Part shown: positions 17,444 to 26,081 of the stretch, one piece after another
Numbering within the stretch: position 1 is the first letter of the stretch
How the letters are laid out: each line of letters opens with the position of its first letter
Assembly: GCA_016708345.1 (NCBI GenBank)
Contig: JADJFX010000008.1
Span: forward strand, 1 to 64,000
Reading direction: 5' to 3'
Origin: Candidatus Rhodoferax bjergmarkensis
GTDB taxonomy: Bacteria > Pseudomonadota > Gammaproteobacteria > Burkholderiales > Burkholderiaceae_C
DNA length: 64,000 bases
The notes under the pieces: generated by a model
What the model was told of the DNA's origin: nothing
What the model saw: only the letters and a program-made list of their open reading frames with translations
Database searches by the model: none
Made by a program: the position numbers and the translations under genes

Positions 17444-18503
17444 ATGACGATTCTGGTGACCGGCGGTGCCGGCTTTATTGGTAGCAACTTTGTGCTCGAT
17501 TGGCTGGCCCAGTCCAACGAGACCGTCATCAACCTGGACAAACTCACCTACGCGGGCAACCTGCAAAACTTGGCTTCCCTGGGCAAGGATGCGCGCCATG
17601 TGTTTGTGCAGGGTGATTTTGGCGATGCGGCACTGGTCGCGAGCCTATTGACACAGCACCAACCCAGAGCGGTGGTGAATTTTGCTGCCGAGAGCCATGT
17701 GGACCGCTCCATTCACGGCCCCAGTGATTTCATCCACACCAACATCGTGGGCACCTTCAACCTGCTCGAATGCGTGCGCGCTTACTGGGGCGGGCTTGAA
17801 ACGGACACCAAAGCGGCCTTTCGCTTTTTGCATGTTTCCACCGACGAGGTGTATGGTTCGCTGTCCAAAACCGACCCGGCCTTTACCGAAACCAACCGAT
17901 ACGAGCCCAACAGCCCCTACTCGGCCTCCAAAGCGGCCAGCGACCACCTGGTGCGTGCCTACCACCACACTTACGGGCTGCCGGTGCTCACCACCAATTG
18001 TTCCAACAACTATGGCCCGTTTCACTTTCCCGAAAAGCTGATTCCCCTGATGATCGTGAACGCGCAGGCCGGCAAGGCGCTGCCTGTGTATGGCGATGGT
18101 CAGCAAATCCGCGACTGGCTGTATGTCAAAGACCACTGCAGCGCCATCCGTCGGGTGCTGGAGGCCGGCCGCCTGGGTGAGGTTTACAACGTGGGGGGCT
18201 GGAACGAAAAGCCTAACTTGGACATCGTGCACACCGTGCGCCCTGCTTGATGAACTTAAACCCCGGGCAGACGGCAAGCCCTACAAGGATCAGATCACCT
18301 ACGTGACGGACCGCCCCGGCCATGACCGCCGCTACGCGATTGACGCGCGCAAAATCGAGCAGGAGCTGGGCTGGAAGCCGCTGGAAACTTTTGAGACCGG
18401 CATCCGCAAAACCGTTCAGTGGTACCTGGACAACCCCGAGTGGGTGGCCAACGTGCAAAGCGGCGGCTACCGCGACTGGGTCAGCAAGCAGTACGGCAGC
18501 TGA
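17444..18503 (+). pseudogene. rfbB: dTDP-glucose 4,6-dehydratase with one frameshift
   Basis: Starts at ATG 17444 (MTILVTGGAGFIGSNFVLDW, Rossmann GxxGxxG); substrate/catalytic parts STDEVYGSL and YSASKAASDH (YxxxK) are present. After GGWNEKPNLDIVHTV the frame ends with TGA at 18248-18250. The next frame continues ALLDELKPRADGKPYKDQIT and VTDRPGHDRRYAIDARKIEQ to the stop at 18503. One missing base in ACCGTGCGCCC (about 18233-18243) explains the break; the combined length of about 353 residues is normal. The enzyme makes dTDP-4-keto-6-deoxyglucose for rhamnose. First gene of rfbBDAC. True mutation or sequencing error is undecided. Confidence 0.88.
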
Positions 18504-18544
18504 CCAAAATTGGGGTCAGATTCCAATTAAAAGGCATTTAAAAA

Positions 18545-19453
18545 ATGAAAATTCTTCTTTTTGGGCGTGGCGGTCAGGTGGGCTGGGAACTGCAGCGCTC
18601 CCTGAGCGTGCTGGGCGAGCTGGTAGCGCTGGACTTTGATGCCGCCCACAACGTGGACGGTTTGTGCGGGGATTTTGCCAATCTGGCAGGTCTGGCCGAA
18701 ACCATTCGCCAGCTCAAGCCCGATGCGATCGTGAACGCGGCTGCCCACACGGCGGTCGACAAGGCCGAAACCGAGCCCGAACTTGCACAGACAATTAATG
18801 CTCTTGCGCCCGCTGTACTTGCGCAAGAAGCTACAAAATTAGGAGCATGGCTGGTGCATTACAGCACCGACTATGTGTTTGACGGCAGCGGCACCCAGGC
18901 CAGAAATGAACAAGACGCCACAAGTCCCTTGAGCGTGTATGGCCGCACCAAGCTCGAAGGCGAGCAGGCGGTGGCCAGCTGCCCCAAGCACCTGACGTTC
19001 AGAACCAGCTGGGTGTATGCCGCGCGCGGTGGCAATTTTGCCAAGACCATGCTGCGCCTGGCCTGCGAGCGTGAGCTGCTCACGGTGATTGACGACCAGT
19101 TTGGCGCGCCCACCTCCGCCGAACTGTTGGCCGACGTGACCGCTCATGCCCTGCGCACAGCGCTTCGCCAACCAGAGGTAGCGGGCCTGTACCACTGTGT
19201 GGCCGGGGGCGAGACCAGCTGGCACGGTTATGCGCGTTATGTGCTGGCCCAGGCCCAGCGGCTCGGCTGGACGCTCAAGGCCGGGCCTGACCAAGTGGCC
19301 GCCACACCTACTTCCAATTACCCTACGCCAGCCCAGCGTCCGCTGAACTCGCGGCTGGACACCACCCGCCTGCAAAGCGCCTTTGGCCTGACCCTGCCGC
19401 ACTGGCAGCAAGGCGTGGCCCGGATGCTGACCGAAATCACAGGAAAACAATGA
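18545..19453 (+). CDS. rfbD: dTDP-4-dehydrorhamnose reductase
   Basis: 302 residues. It performs the final NAD(P)H-dependent reduction to dTDP-L-rhamnose. MKILLFGRGGQVGWELQRSL is the Rossmann motif (GxxGQVG as in RmlD); NAAAHTAVDKAE near residue 62, YSTDYVFDG near 105 and YGRTKLEGE (YxxxK catalytic) near 130 are all present. It lies 41 bases behind rfbB and overlaps rfbA by four bases (ATGA), so it is translationally coupled. A stretch of lower GC at 18806-18845 encoding LAPAVLAQEATKLGA resembles the dispersed repeat in reverse orientation without lengthening the protein. Confidence 0.95.
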   Translation: MKILLFGRGGQVGWELQRSLSVLGELVALDFDAAHNVDGLCGDFANLAGLAETIRQLKPDAIVNAAAHTAVDKAETEPELAQTINALAPAVLAQEATKLGAWLVHYSTDYVFDGSGTQARNEQDATSPLSVYGRTKLEGEQAVASCPKHLTFRTSWVYAARGGNFAKTMLRLACERELLTVIDDQFGAPTSAELLADVTAHALRTALRQPEVAGLYHCVAGGETSWHGYARYVLAQAQRLGWTLKAGPDQVAATPTSNYPTPAQRPLNSRLDTTRLQSAFGLTLPHWQQGVARMLTEITGKQ

Positions 19454-20364
19454 CCATGATTGCATCTACTTCAGCCAACACCAAGAAACGCAAAGGCATC
19501 ATCCTGGCCGGTGGCTCAGGCACCCGCCTGTACCCGGTGACCCAAGTGGTCAGCAAGCAGCTGCTGCCCATTTATGACAAGCCCATGATTTACTACCCCT
19601 TGAGTGTGCTGCTGCTGGCAGGCATTCGGGAGGTGCTGGTCATTTCAACCCCGCAAGACACCCCGCGTTTTGAGCAGCTGCTGGGAGACGGCAGCCAATG
19701 GGGCATTCAGATCACCTACGCCGTGCAGCCCTCACCCGATGGCCTGGCGCAGGCGTTTTTGATTGGCGAGCAGTTTCTCGATGGTGCGCCCAGCGCGCTG
19801 GTACTGGGTGACAACATTTTTTACGGCCACGACTTTGCCGCGCTGCTGGCAAGCGCCAACCGGCAAACCCAAGGTGCCACAGTGTTTGCCTATGCGGTGC
19901 AAGACCCCGAGCGCTACGGCGTGGTGGAATTTGATGCCACGGGCCGCGCTGTGAGCTTGGAAGAAAAACCCACAGCGCCCAAGTCGCGTTATGCCGTCAC
20001 CGGCCTGTATTTTTACGACAACCAGGTGGTGGAACTGGCCAAAAAGGTCAAACCCTCGGCACGCGGAGAACTGGAGATTACCGACCTGAACCGTATGTAC
20101 CTTGAGCAAGGCACGCTGGACGTGCAGACCATGGGCCGCGGCTACGCCTGGCTCGACACCGGCACCCATGAATCGATGCTGGAGGCCAGCCAATTCATCT
20201 ACACGATTGAAAACCGCCAAGGCCTGAAGGTCGCTGCACCAGAAGAAATTGTCTGGCGCCATGGCTGGATTAACGATGATCAACTGCAAAAACTGGCCGC
20301 TCCGCTGGCCAAGTCGGGCTACGGCCAGTACCTGCTGCGTTTACTCAAAGAGAAGGTGTTTTGA
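19450..20364 (+). CDS. rfbA: glucose-1-phosphate thymidylyltransferase
   Basis: 304 residues. First step of dTDP-rhamnose synthesis: glucose 1-phosphate + dTTP to dTDP-glucose. RKGIILAGGSGTRLYPVTQV is the nucleotide-binding loop; KQLLPIYDKPMIYYPLSVLL follows; VLGDNIFYG carries the metal-binding Asp; EEKPTAPKSRYAVTGLYFYD is the substrate region. The ATG at 19450 forms ATGA with the rfbD stop; a second ATG two codons later is equally possible. The N-terminal extension MTMIASTSANTKK is slightly longer than usual. Confidence 0.96.
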   Translation: MTMIASTSANTKKRKGIILAGGSGTRLYPVTQVVSKQLLPIYDKPMIYYPLSVLLLAGIREVLVISTPQDTPRFEQLLGDGSQWGIQITYAVQPSPDGLAQAFLIGEQFLDGAPSALVLGDNIFYGHDFAALLASANRQTQGATVFAYAVQDPERYGVVEFDATGRAVSLEEKPTAPKSRYAVTGLYFYDNQVVELAKKVKPSARGELEITDLNRMYLEQGTLDVQTMGRGYAWLDTGTHESMLEASQFIYTIENRQGLKVAAPEEIVWRHGWINDDQLQKLAAPLAKSGYGQYLLRLLKEKVF

Positions 20365-20470
20365 TGTTTCAATCCACACCCTTAAAGGGGCGAATTTGGA
20401 AGAGGATGTCCCCCTCCCTTATAAGTTCTATCCCCCTAAGGGGGAGGTTTCAAACCGGAGCTACATTTAA
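20365..20470. other. spacer between rfbA and rfbC
   Basis: Contains CCCCCTCCCTTATAAGTTCT and ATCCCCCTAAGGGGGAGG (around 20410-20450), a C-run/G-run pair able to form an imperfect hairpin. It breaks the otherwise tight spacing of the rfb genes and could act as a weak attenuator. CGGAGCTACATTTAA precedes ATG 20471. Confidence 0.35.
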
Positions 20471-21016
20471 ATGAATATCACCCCATTGGCCATTCCTGAT
20501 GTGCTGCTGATTGAGCCCCGGGTGTTTGGCGACGAACGCGGTTTTTTCTACGAGAGTTTCAACCAGCGCGCTTTTACCCAAGGCACTGGCGTGACCCTTC
20601 CCTTTGTGCAGGACAACCATTCGAAATCAGCCAGAGGTGTCTTGCGCGGCCTGCACTACCAGGTGCAAAACCCGCAAGGCAAGCTGGTGCGTGTGACCGC
20701 TGGTGAGGTGTTTGATGTGGCGGTGGACATTCGCCGGGATTCACCCACCTTTGGCAAATGGGTCGGCGAGTTGCTCTCGGCCGACAACAAGCGCCAGCTG
20801 TGGGTGCCCCCCGGTTTGGCGCATGGGTTTGTGGTGCTGTCCGAGACGGCTGAGTTTTTGTACAAAACCACCGACTACTACGCACCAGAGCATGAACGCA
20901 GCATTGCCTGGAACGACCCCACGCTGGCCATCGCTTGGCCTGAGATGGGCGAGCCGCCCAGGTTGTCAGCCAAGGACATCGCCGCCATGAGTTTCCTGCA
21001 GACTTGTGCGGCCTGA
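20471..21016 (+). CDS. rfbC: dTDP-4-dehydrorhamnose 3,5-epimerase
   Basis: 181 residues, the family's usual length. It epimerises C3 and C5 of dTDP-4-keto-6-deoxyglucose. Seen: PRVFGDERGFFYESFNQRAF at residue about 16, FVQDNHSKSARGVLRGLHYQ (catalytic His in LRGLHYQ, near 62), DVAVDIRRDSPTFGKW, and FVVLSETAEFLYKTTDYYAP with the catalytic Tyr region. Third enzyme of the rhamnose pathway. GalE starts 24 bases behind its stop. Confidence 0.96.
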   Translation: MNITPLAIPDVLLIEPRVFGDERGFFYESFNQRAFTQGTGVTLPFVQDNHSKSARGVLRGLHYQVQNPQGKLVRVTAGEVFDVAVDIRRDSPTFGKWVGELLSADNKRQLWVPPGLAHGFVVLSETAEFLYKTTDYYAPEHERSIAWNDPTLAIAWPEMGEPPRLSAKDIAAMSFLQTCAA

Positions 21017-21040
21017 TTGAATTCAACCGGAAACACCACC

Positions 21041-22060
21041 ATGACCAGTATTTTTGTAACCGGCGGTGCCGGTTATATCGGCTCGCATACCTGCGTCGAG
21101 TTGCTCAGTGCCGGGCACGACGTTTGCGTGTTTGACAACTTTTGCAACAGCCAGAGCGAATCGCTGGTGCGGGTTGAGCGCATCACCGGCAAAAAGCCTA
21201 CCCTGATTCAAGGCGACATTCGCGACAAAGCGGCGCTGGTGGCGGCTTTGCGGCAAAGCGGTGCCAGCGCGGTGATTCATTTTGCGGGCCTGAAGGCGGT
21301 GGGCGAATCGGTTGCGCAACCCTTGGCCTACTACGACAACAACGTGGTGGGCACGGTGCGCCTGCTGGAGGCCATGCAGGAATGCGGCGTTAAAACACTG
21401 GTGTTCAGCTCATCAGCCACCGTGTATGGCGACCCGCAGCGGCTGCCCTTGACCGAAGACCACCCGCTGTCCGCCACCAACCCGTATGGCAAAACCAAGT
21501 TGGTGATTGAGGACATGCTGCGCGACGTGTACCGCAGCGACCCAAGCTGGCACATCGGCATCTTGCGCTACTTCAACCCGGTGGGTGCCCATGCCAGCGG
21601 CCTGATCGGCGAAGACCCGCAGGGCACGCCCAACAACCTGATGCCGTTTGTGGCGCAGGTTGCGGTGGGGCGGCGCGAGTTTCTGAATGTCTGGGGCGAC
21701 GATTACGCCACACCCGACGGAACCGGCGTGCGTGACTACATTCACGTGGTCGATTTGGCGCTGGGGCACCTCAAAGCGCTGGAGCGCCTGCAAAAGCAGG
21801 CTGAATGTCTGGTGGTCAATCTGGGCACTGGCGTGGGCTACAGCGTGCTGGAAATCGTGCGTGCTTTCGAGAAGGCCTGCGGCAAGCCGTTACCCTTCCA
21901 AGTGGGGCCGCGCCGCGCCGGTGACATCGCATCGTGTTACGCAGACCCGGCCTACGCGCTGGCCCTGCTGGGCTGGCGCTCCGAGCGCGGGCTGGACGCC
22001 ATGTGCCAGGATGCCTGGCGCTGGCAGCACGGCAATCCAAACGGATACTCCCTGACGTGA
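21041..22060 (+). CDS. galE: UDP-glucose 4-epimerase
   Basis: 339 residues from ATG 21041 (GGAAACACCACC upstream); an in-frame TTG at 21017 is less likely. It interconverts UDP-glucose and UDP-galactose. SIFVTGGAGYIGSHTCVELL is the NAD-binding motif; FAGLKAVGESVAQPLAYYDN, FSSSATVYGDP and NPYGKTKLVIE (YxxxK) are typical of GalE; GVRDYIHVVDLALGH lies in the C-terminal half. In an exopolysaccharide context it supplies galactose units. Confidence 0.95.
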   Translation: MTSIFVTGGAGYIGSHTCVELLSAGHDVCVFDNFCNSQSESLVRVERITGKKPTLIQGDIRDKAALVAALRQSGASAVIHFAGLKAVGESVAQPLAYYDNNVVGTVRLLEAMQECGVKTLVFSSSATVYGDPQRLPLTEDHPLSATNPYGKTKLVIEDMLRDVYRSDPSWHIGILRYFNPVGAHASGLIGEDPQGTPNNLMPFVAQVAVGRREFLNVWGDDYATPDGTGVRDYIHVVDLALGHLKALERLQKQAECLVVNLGTGVGYSVLEIVRAFEKACGKPLPFQVGPRRAGDIASCYADPAYALALLGWRSERGLDAMCQDAWRWQHGNPNGYSLT

Positions 22061-22115
22061 ACACAACTGCAATCAAAAAGTAAATTCACCATGAACTGCA
22101 ACAAAGGAAAACATC

Positions 22116-23219
22116 ATGGCTAAGGGCATGATTTTGGCCGCGGGCCAGGGCACGCGCGTGCGCCCCTTGACGCGCGATTTGCCCAAACCAATGGTGCCGA
22201 TTCTGGGCAAGCCGGTGATGGAGTACCTGATTGAACATCTAGCCCGCCACGGCATCACTGAAATCATGGTCAATGTGGCCTGGCACCACCAAAAAATTGA
22301 ACGCTACTTTGGCGACGGCCACCGCTGGGGTGTACAGATTGGCTATGCCTATGAAGGCGTTCGTGACCATGGTGACATCCTGCCGCGACCCATGGGTTCG
22401 GCCGGGGGCATGAAGCGAATTCAGGACTTCAGCGGTTTTTTTGACGAAACCACGCTGGTGCTGTGTGGTGATGCGCTGATTGACCTGGACATCACCGAGG
22501 CGCTGGCTGAGCACAAGGCCAAGGGAGCCATCGCCAGTGTGGTGGCCATGGATGTTCCGCTGGCTGACGTGCATAACTACGGCATTGTGGTTGCAACAGC
22601 CGAAGGTCGCATTCAGTCGTTTCAAGAAAAGCCCAGTCCGGCCGAGGCCAAATCCACGCTGGCCAGCACCGGCATCTACATTTTTGAACCGGCTGCGCTC
22701 GACCTGATTCCTTCGGGCAAGATTTACGACATTGGCTCGCAGTTGTTCCCCCAGCTGGTGGAACAAAACCTGCCGTTTTACGCACAAAATCGGCCCTTTA
22801 ACTGGATTGACATTGGCAGGGTGAGCGATTACTGGTCTGTGCTGCAACGCGTGCTCAATGGCGAAGTGGCTCAGATGAACATGCCCGGGCGGGAAATCAA
22901 ACCGGGCATTTGGGTGGGGCTGAACACGTCGATTCCTTGGGACAAGGTCAAGATTGAAGGGCCGGTTTACATTGGCTCCAGCGTGCGCATCGAGCCGGGA
23001 GCCAGCATCATTGGCCCGGCCTGGATTGGTCACGGCAGTCACGTTCGCACCGGGGCCAAGGTAGTGCGCAGCATTTTGTTTGAGTACACCCGCATCGCTG
23101 CCGACATGCGCTTTAACGAGATGATTGTTTCGCCCGAGTACTGTGTGGACCGCCACGGCGATACCCTGTACCGCGGCGATGACACAGCCCAGCTGCGCTG
23201 GGGCGATGCCAGAGCATGA
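22116..23219 (+). CDS. NDP-sugar nucleotidyltransferase with left-handed beta-helix tail (mannose-1-phosphate guanylyltransferase-like)
   Basis: 367 residues. The N-terminal MAKGMILAAGQGTRVRPLTR and LPKPMVPILGKPVMEYLIEH are the pyrophosphorylase motif; VLCGDALIDLDI has the metal-binding Asp; FQEKPSPAEAKSTLASTGIY and FNWIDIGRVSDYW complete the catalytic domain. Residues about 265-340 form hexapeptide repeats (YIGSSVRIEPGASIIGPAWI). This architecture is that of COG1208 enzymes such as GDP-mannose pyrophosphorylases of the short type or glucose-1-phosphate transferases. Its neighbour manC argues for GDP-mannose-related work or for a different sugar; the substrate cannot be fixed from sequence. 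Confidence 0.8.
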   Translation: MAKGMILAAGQGTRVRPLTRDLPKPMVPILGKPVMEYLIEHLARHGITEIMVNVAWHHQKIERYFGDGHRWGVQIGYAYEGVRDHGDILPRPMGSAGGMKRIQDFSGFFDETTLVLCGDALIDLDITEALAEHKAKGAIASVVAMDVPLADVHNYGIVVATAEGRIQSFQEKPSPAEAKSTLASTGIYIFEPAALDLIPSGKIYDIGSQLFPQLVEQNLPFYAQNRPFNWIDIGRVSDYWSVLQRVLNGEVAQMNMPGREIKPGIWVGLNTSIPWDKVKIEGPVYIGSSVRIEPGASIIGPAWIGHGSHVRTGAKVVRSILFEYTRIAADMRFNEMIVSPEYCVDRHGDTLYRGDDTAQLRWGDARA

Positions 23220-23245
23220 ATGAAATTGAATAAAGAGTACACACT

Positions 23246-24709
23246 ATGCTGATCCAACCCATTGTTTTGTCTGGCGGCTCAGGCACCCGCCTGTGGCCGC
23301 TTTCGCGCGAAAAATACCCCAAGCAACTTTTGCCGCTGATTGGCGAGGACTCGCTCTTGCAAGCCACGGTACGACGGGTTGAAGGAATCCCCGGCGTCGA
23401 GTTAACACCCCCCATGGTGGTGTGCAACGAGGAATACCGCTTTGTGATCGCCGAGCAACTCAGACTCATGGGCAAACCGGGCACCATCGTGCTCGAACCT
23501 GCAGGAAGAAATACAGCCCCTGCGCTTACTTTAGCTGCATTGTCTGCTATAAAAACAGAAGCAGATCCGGTTTTACTGGTGATGCCGGCCGATCACGTCA
23601 TTGTTGACACGCCAGCCTTTCAGCGCATTGTCAGCCAAGGGGCAGCACTCGCAAGCCAGGGGGCCATCGTCACCTTTGGCATCACACCCGATGCTCCCGA
23701 GACCGGCTATGGCTACATTCAATCCGGCGCGGCTTACGCAGGGCCAGGTGCCAGTGCCGACCAGGTTGAAGCCACACTGATCGCCCGGTTTGTGGAAAAG
23801 CCGGATCTCTCCACCGCGCAGAGTTATCTTGACGCGGGGACTTACCTTTGGAACAGCGGCCTGTTCATGATGAAAGCCTCCGTCTGGCTGGCCGCCATGA
23901 AGGTGTGCCGGCCTGACATTCTGGATGCCTGTCTTGCGGCTTGGGACCAAGGTGCCACCGACGGCGAGTTCGTTCGGGTTGACAAGGAAGCGTTTTCCAA
24001 GTGCCCGAGCGACTCGATTGATTACGCAGTGATGGAGCGTATTGCTGCCGATGCTTCGGGCACAGCGTTGCCGCCCGGGGTTGTGATACCCCTGAGTGCG
24101 GGCTGGTCCGACGTGGGCGCGTGGGACGCACTGTGGCAGGTGCTGCCCAAAGACGATTGCGGCAACGTTGCCCAGGGCGATGTGCTGCTGCAGGACTGCC
24201 ATGACACGCTGGCCCTGTCGGAGGGGCGGCTGATTGCCTGTATTGGCGTGAGTGACCTGGTGGTGGTGGAAACAGCGGACGCCGTTTTGATTGCCCACAA
24301 AGACAAAACCCAGGATGTCAAAAAAATTGTGGACAAGCTCAAGCAGTCCGGCCGAACCGAAGGCCAGTTGCATCGCAAGGTGTTTCGGCCTTGGGGCTCC
24401 TACGACAGCGTGGACTCTGGCGAGCGTTTTCAGGTCAAGCGTATTGTGGTCAAGCCCGGCGGCACGCTGTCACTGCAAATGCACCATCACCGGGCAGAGC
24501 ACTGGATTGTGGTGAGCGGCACCGCCAAAGTGACCAGCGGCGAAAAATCGTTCTTGTTGTCAGAAAATGAATCTACTTTTATTCCGCTCGGAACGGTTCA
24601 TCGTCTGGAGAATCCCGGCCGCGTGCCACTGGAGATGATAGAAGTGCAATCGGGCTCTTACTTGGGTGAGGACGATATCGTTCGGTTTGAAGACGTTTAC
24701 GGCCGTTAA
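23246..24709 (+). CDS. manC: mannose-1-phosphate guanylyltransferase / mannose-6-phosphate isomerase (bifunctional)
   Basis: 487 residues, the length of type II bifunctional ManC/CpsB. The N-terminal transferase domain has VLSGGSGTRLWPLSREKYPK, LEPAGRNTAPALTLAAL, VMPADHVI and RFVEKPDLSTAQ; the C-terminal cupin isomerase domain has RPWGSYDSVDSGERFQVKRI, LSLQMHHHRAEHWIVVSGTA (metal-binding His/Glu) and ENESTFIPLGTVHRLENPG. It makes GDP-mannose from mannose 1-phosphate supplied by the phosphomannomutase at 11072. An AT-richer patch at 23519-23562 (ALTLAALSAIKTEA) faintly resembles the dispersed repeat. Last gene of the + strand sugar block, convergent with prsR. Confidence 0.95.
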   Translation: MLIQPIVLSGGSGTRLWPLSREKYPKQLLPLIGEDSLLQATVRRVEGIPGVELTPPMVVCNEEYRFVIAEQLRLMGKPGTIVLEPAGRNTAPALTLAALSAIKTEADPVLLVMPADHVIVDTPAFQRIVSQGAALASQGAIVTFGITPDAPETGYGYIQSGAAYAGPGASADQVEATLIARFVEKPDLSTAQSYLDAGTYLWNSGLFMMKASVWLAAMKVCRPDILDACLAAWDQGATDGEFVRVDKEAFSKCPSDSIDYAVMERIAADASGTALPPGVVIPLSAGWSDVGAWDALWQVLPKDDCGNVAQGDVLLQDCHDTLALSEGRLIACIGVSDLVVVETADAVLIAHKDKTQDVKKIVDKLKQSGRTEGQLHRKVFRPWGSYDSVDSGERFQVKRIVVKPGGTLSLQMHHHRAEHWIVVSGTAKVTSGEKSFLLSENESTFIPLGTVHRLENPGRVPLEMIEVQSGSYLGEDDIVRFEDVYGR

Positions 24710-24719
24710 TGTGCAACCA

Positions 24720-26081
24720 TTACTTCAGCCCCAATCGGTGCATTAAATCGTAAAGCGTGGGGCGGCTCACGCCCAGCAAATCGGCCGCCTTGACCATGTT
24801 TCCATTGACCCGTCCCAGGGCCGCAATGATGGCCCGCTTTTCGGCAGCCTCGCGGATCAGGCGCAGGTCCAGCGAACTGTCAACCTCGTCAACGTCAGAG
24901 GTTTTCAAACCCACATCCTGACTGGTGATCTGGTTGCCATCGGCCATGATGGTGGCGCGCTTGATGCAGTTTTCCAGCTCACGAATATTGCCAGGCCATG
25001 GGTGCAACTCGATCGCCCGCACGGCCTCTTCACTGAGCGTCATCAAGGAACGATTTTGCTCCTGAGCAAACCGGCGCACAAACGCATGGGCCAGCAGCGC
25101 CGCATCCCCGATGCGTGCGCGCAAGGGGGGGATGTCGATGACGATTTCAGCCAGCCGGTAATACAAGTCCTCCCGAAATCTGGATTCTTTGCTCAAGGCT
25201 TTCAAATCCTGATGGGTTGCGCAAACAATTCGGACATCCACCGGAATTTCTGTCCGGCCACCCACGCGCTCAATGACTCTCTCTTGCAAAAACCGCAGCA
25301 GTTTGGCCTGCAACTGAAAAGGCAAATCACCAATTTCGTCAAGCATCAGCGTGCCGCCATTGGCCGTTTCAATTTTGCCCAAGGTCATTTTGGCGGCACC
25401 GGTAAAAGCACCTTTTTCATAGCCAAACAGTTCGCTTTCGATCAAATTTTCAGGAATCGCCGCACAGTTGATGGCAACAAACTTTTCACCCCGCCGCGAT
25501 GACGCTTGGTGCAAGCCCCGCGCCAGCACCTCTTTGCCCGTGCCACTTTCACCCAGCAACATGACCGTGGCATTGCTGCTTGCTACTTTTTCAATGGTTC
25601 GGCAGATGCGCATCATCTGGGGGTCACGCGTCATCAAGGCGGACAACGCATCGGGCTGGTGCAACTCCTGCAACCGTCGGTTCTCGCTTTGGAGCTCAAA
25701 CAAGCGGAATGCACGCTCAATGGTGAGGTTGAGCAATTCCGGCTCGAACGGTTTGGCAAAAAAGTCATACGCCCCCATCGCGACCGCCCGCAGGGCATTG
25801 GCCTGGTCGTTCTGCCCTGTCAGAACAATCACTTTGATGTTCGGGTCAAACGCAATGATTTGCTCCAGCAAGCGGAACCCCTCAGACACCGAATCTGCGT
25901 CTGGCGGAAGGCCCAAGTCCATGGTCACCACGGCCGGATTGGATCTTCGCAGTTGCAACAAAGCAGACTCACGGTCATTGGCGGTGCTTGACTCAAATCG
26001 GTCAAGCGACCACTTGATTTGCTTTTGCAAAGCCAAATCGTCTTCCACAATCAACAATGAACGCGTTCTTTCGGGGGTCAT
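24720..26081 (-). CDS. prsR: PEP-CTERM-box response regulator, sigma-54-dependent activator
   Basis: 453 residues. The receiver domain (1-125) has the phosphorylation site D55 in VVTMDLGLPP; the AAA+ domain carries Walker A GESGTGKE at 177-184 and the sigma-54 contact loop GAFTGA at 224-229, plus LMLDEIGDLP; the C-terminus (about 405-450) is a Fis-type helix-turn-helix (AAIIAALGRVNGNMVKAADL). The length and the partner kinase match the PrsK/PrsR pair that controls PEP-CTERM/exosortase exopolysaccharide genes with RpoN. Its start overlaps the prsK stop by four bases. Confidence 0.9.
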   Translation of the reverse strand: MTPERTRSLLIVEDDLALQKQIKWSLDRFESSTANDRESALLQLRRSNPAVVTMDLGLPPDADSVSEGFRLLEQIIAFDPNIKVIVLTGQNDQANALRAVAMGAYDFFAKPFEPELLNLTIERAFRLFELQSENRRLQELHQPDALSALMTRDPQMMRICRTIEKVASSNATVMLLGESGTGKEVLARGLHQASSRRGEKFVAINCAAIPENLIESELFGYEKGAFTGAAKMTLGKIETANGGTLMLDEIGDLPFQLQAKLLRFLQERVIERVGGRTEIPVDVRIVCATHQDLKALSKESRFREDLYYRLAEIVIDIPPLRARIGDAALLAHAFVRRFAQEQNRSLMTLSEEAVRAIELHPWPGNIRELENCIKRATIMADGNQITSQDVGLKTSDVDEVDSSLDLRLIREAAEKRAIIAALGRVNGNMVKAADLLGVSRPTLYDLMHRLGLK

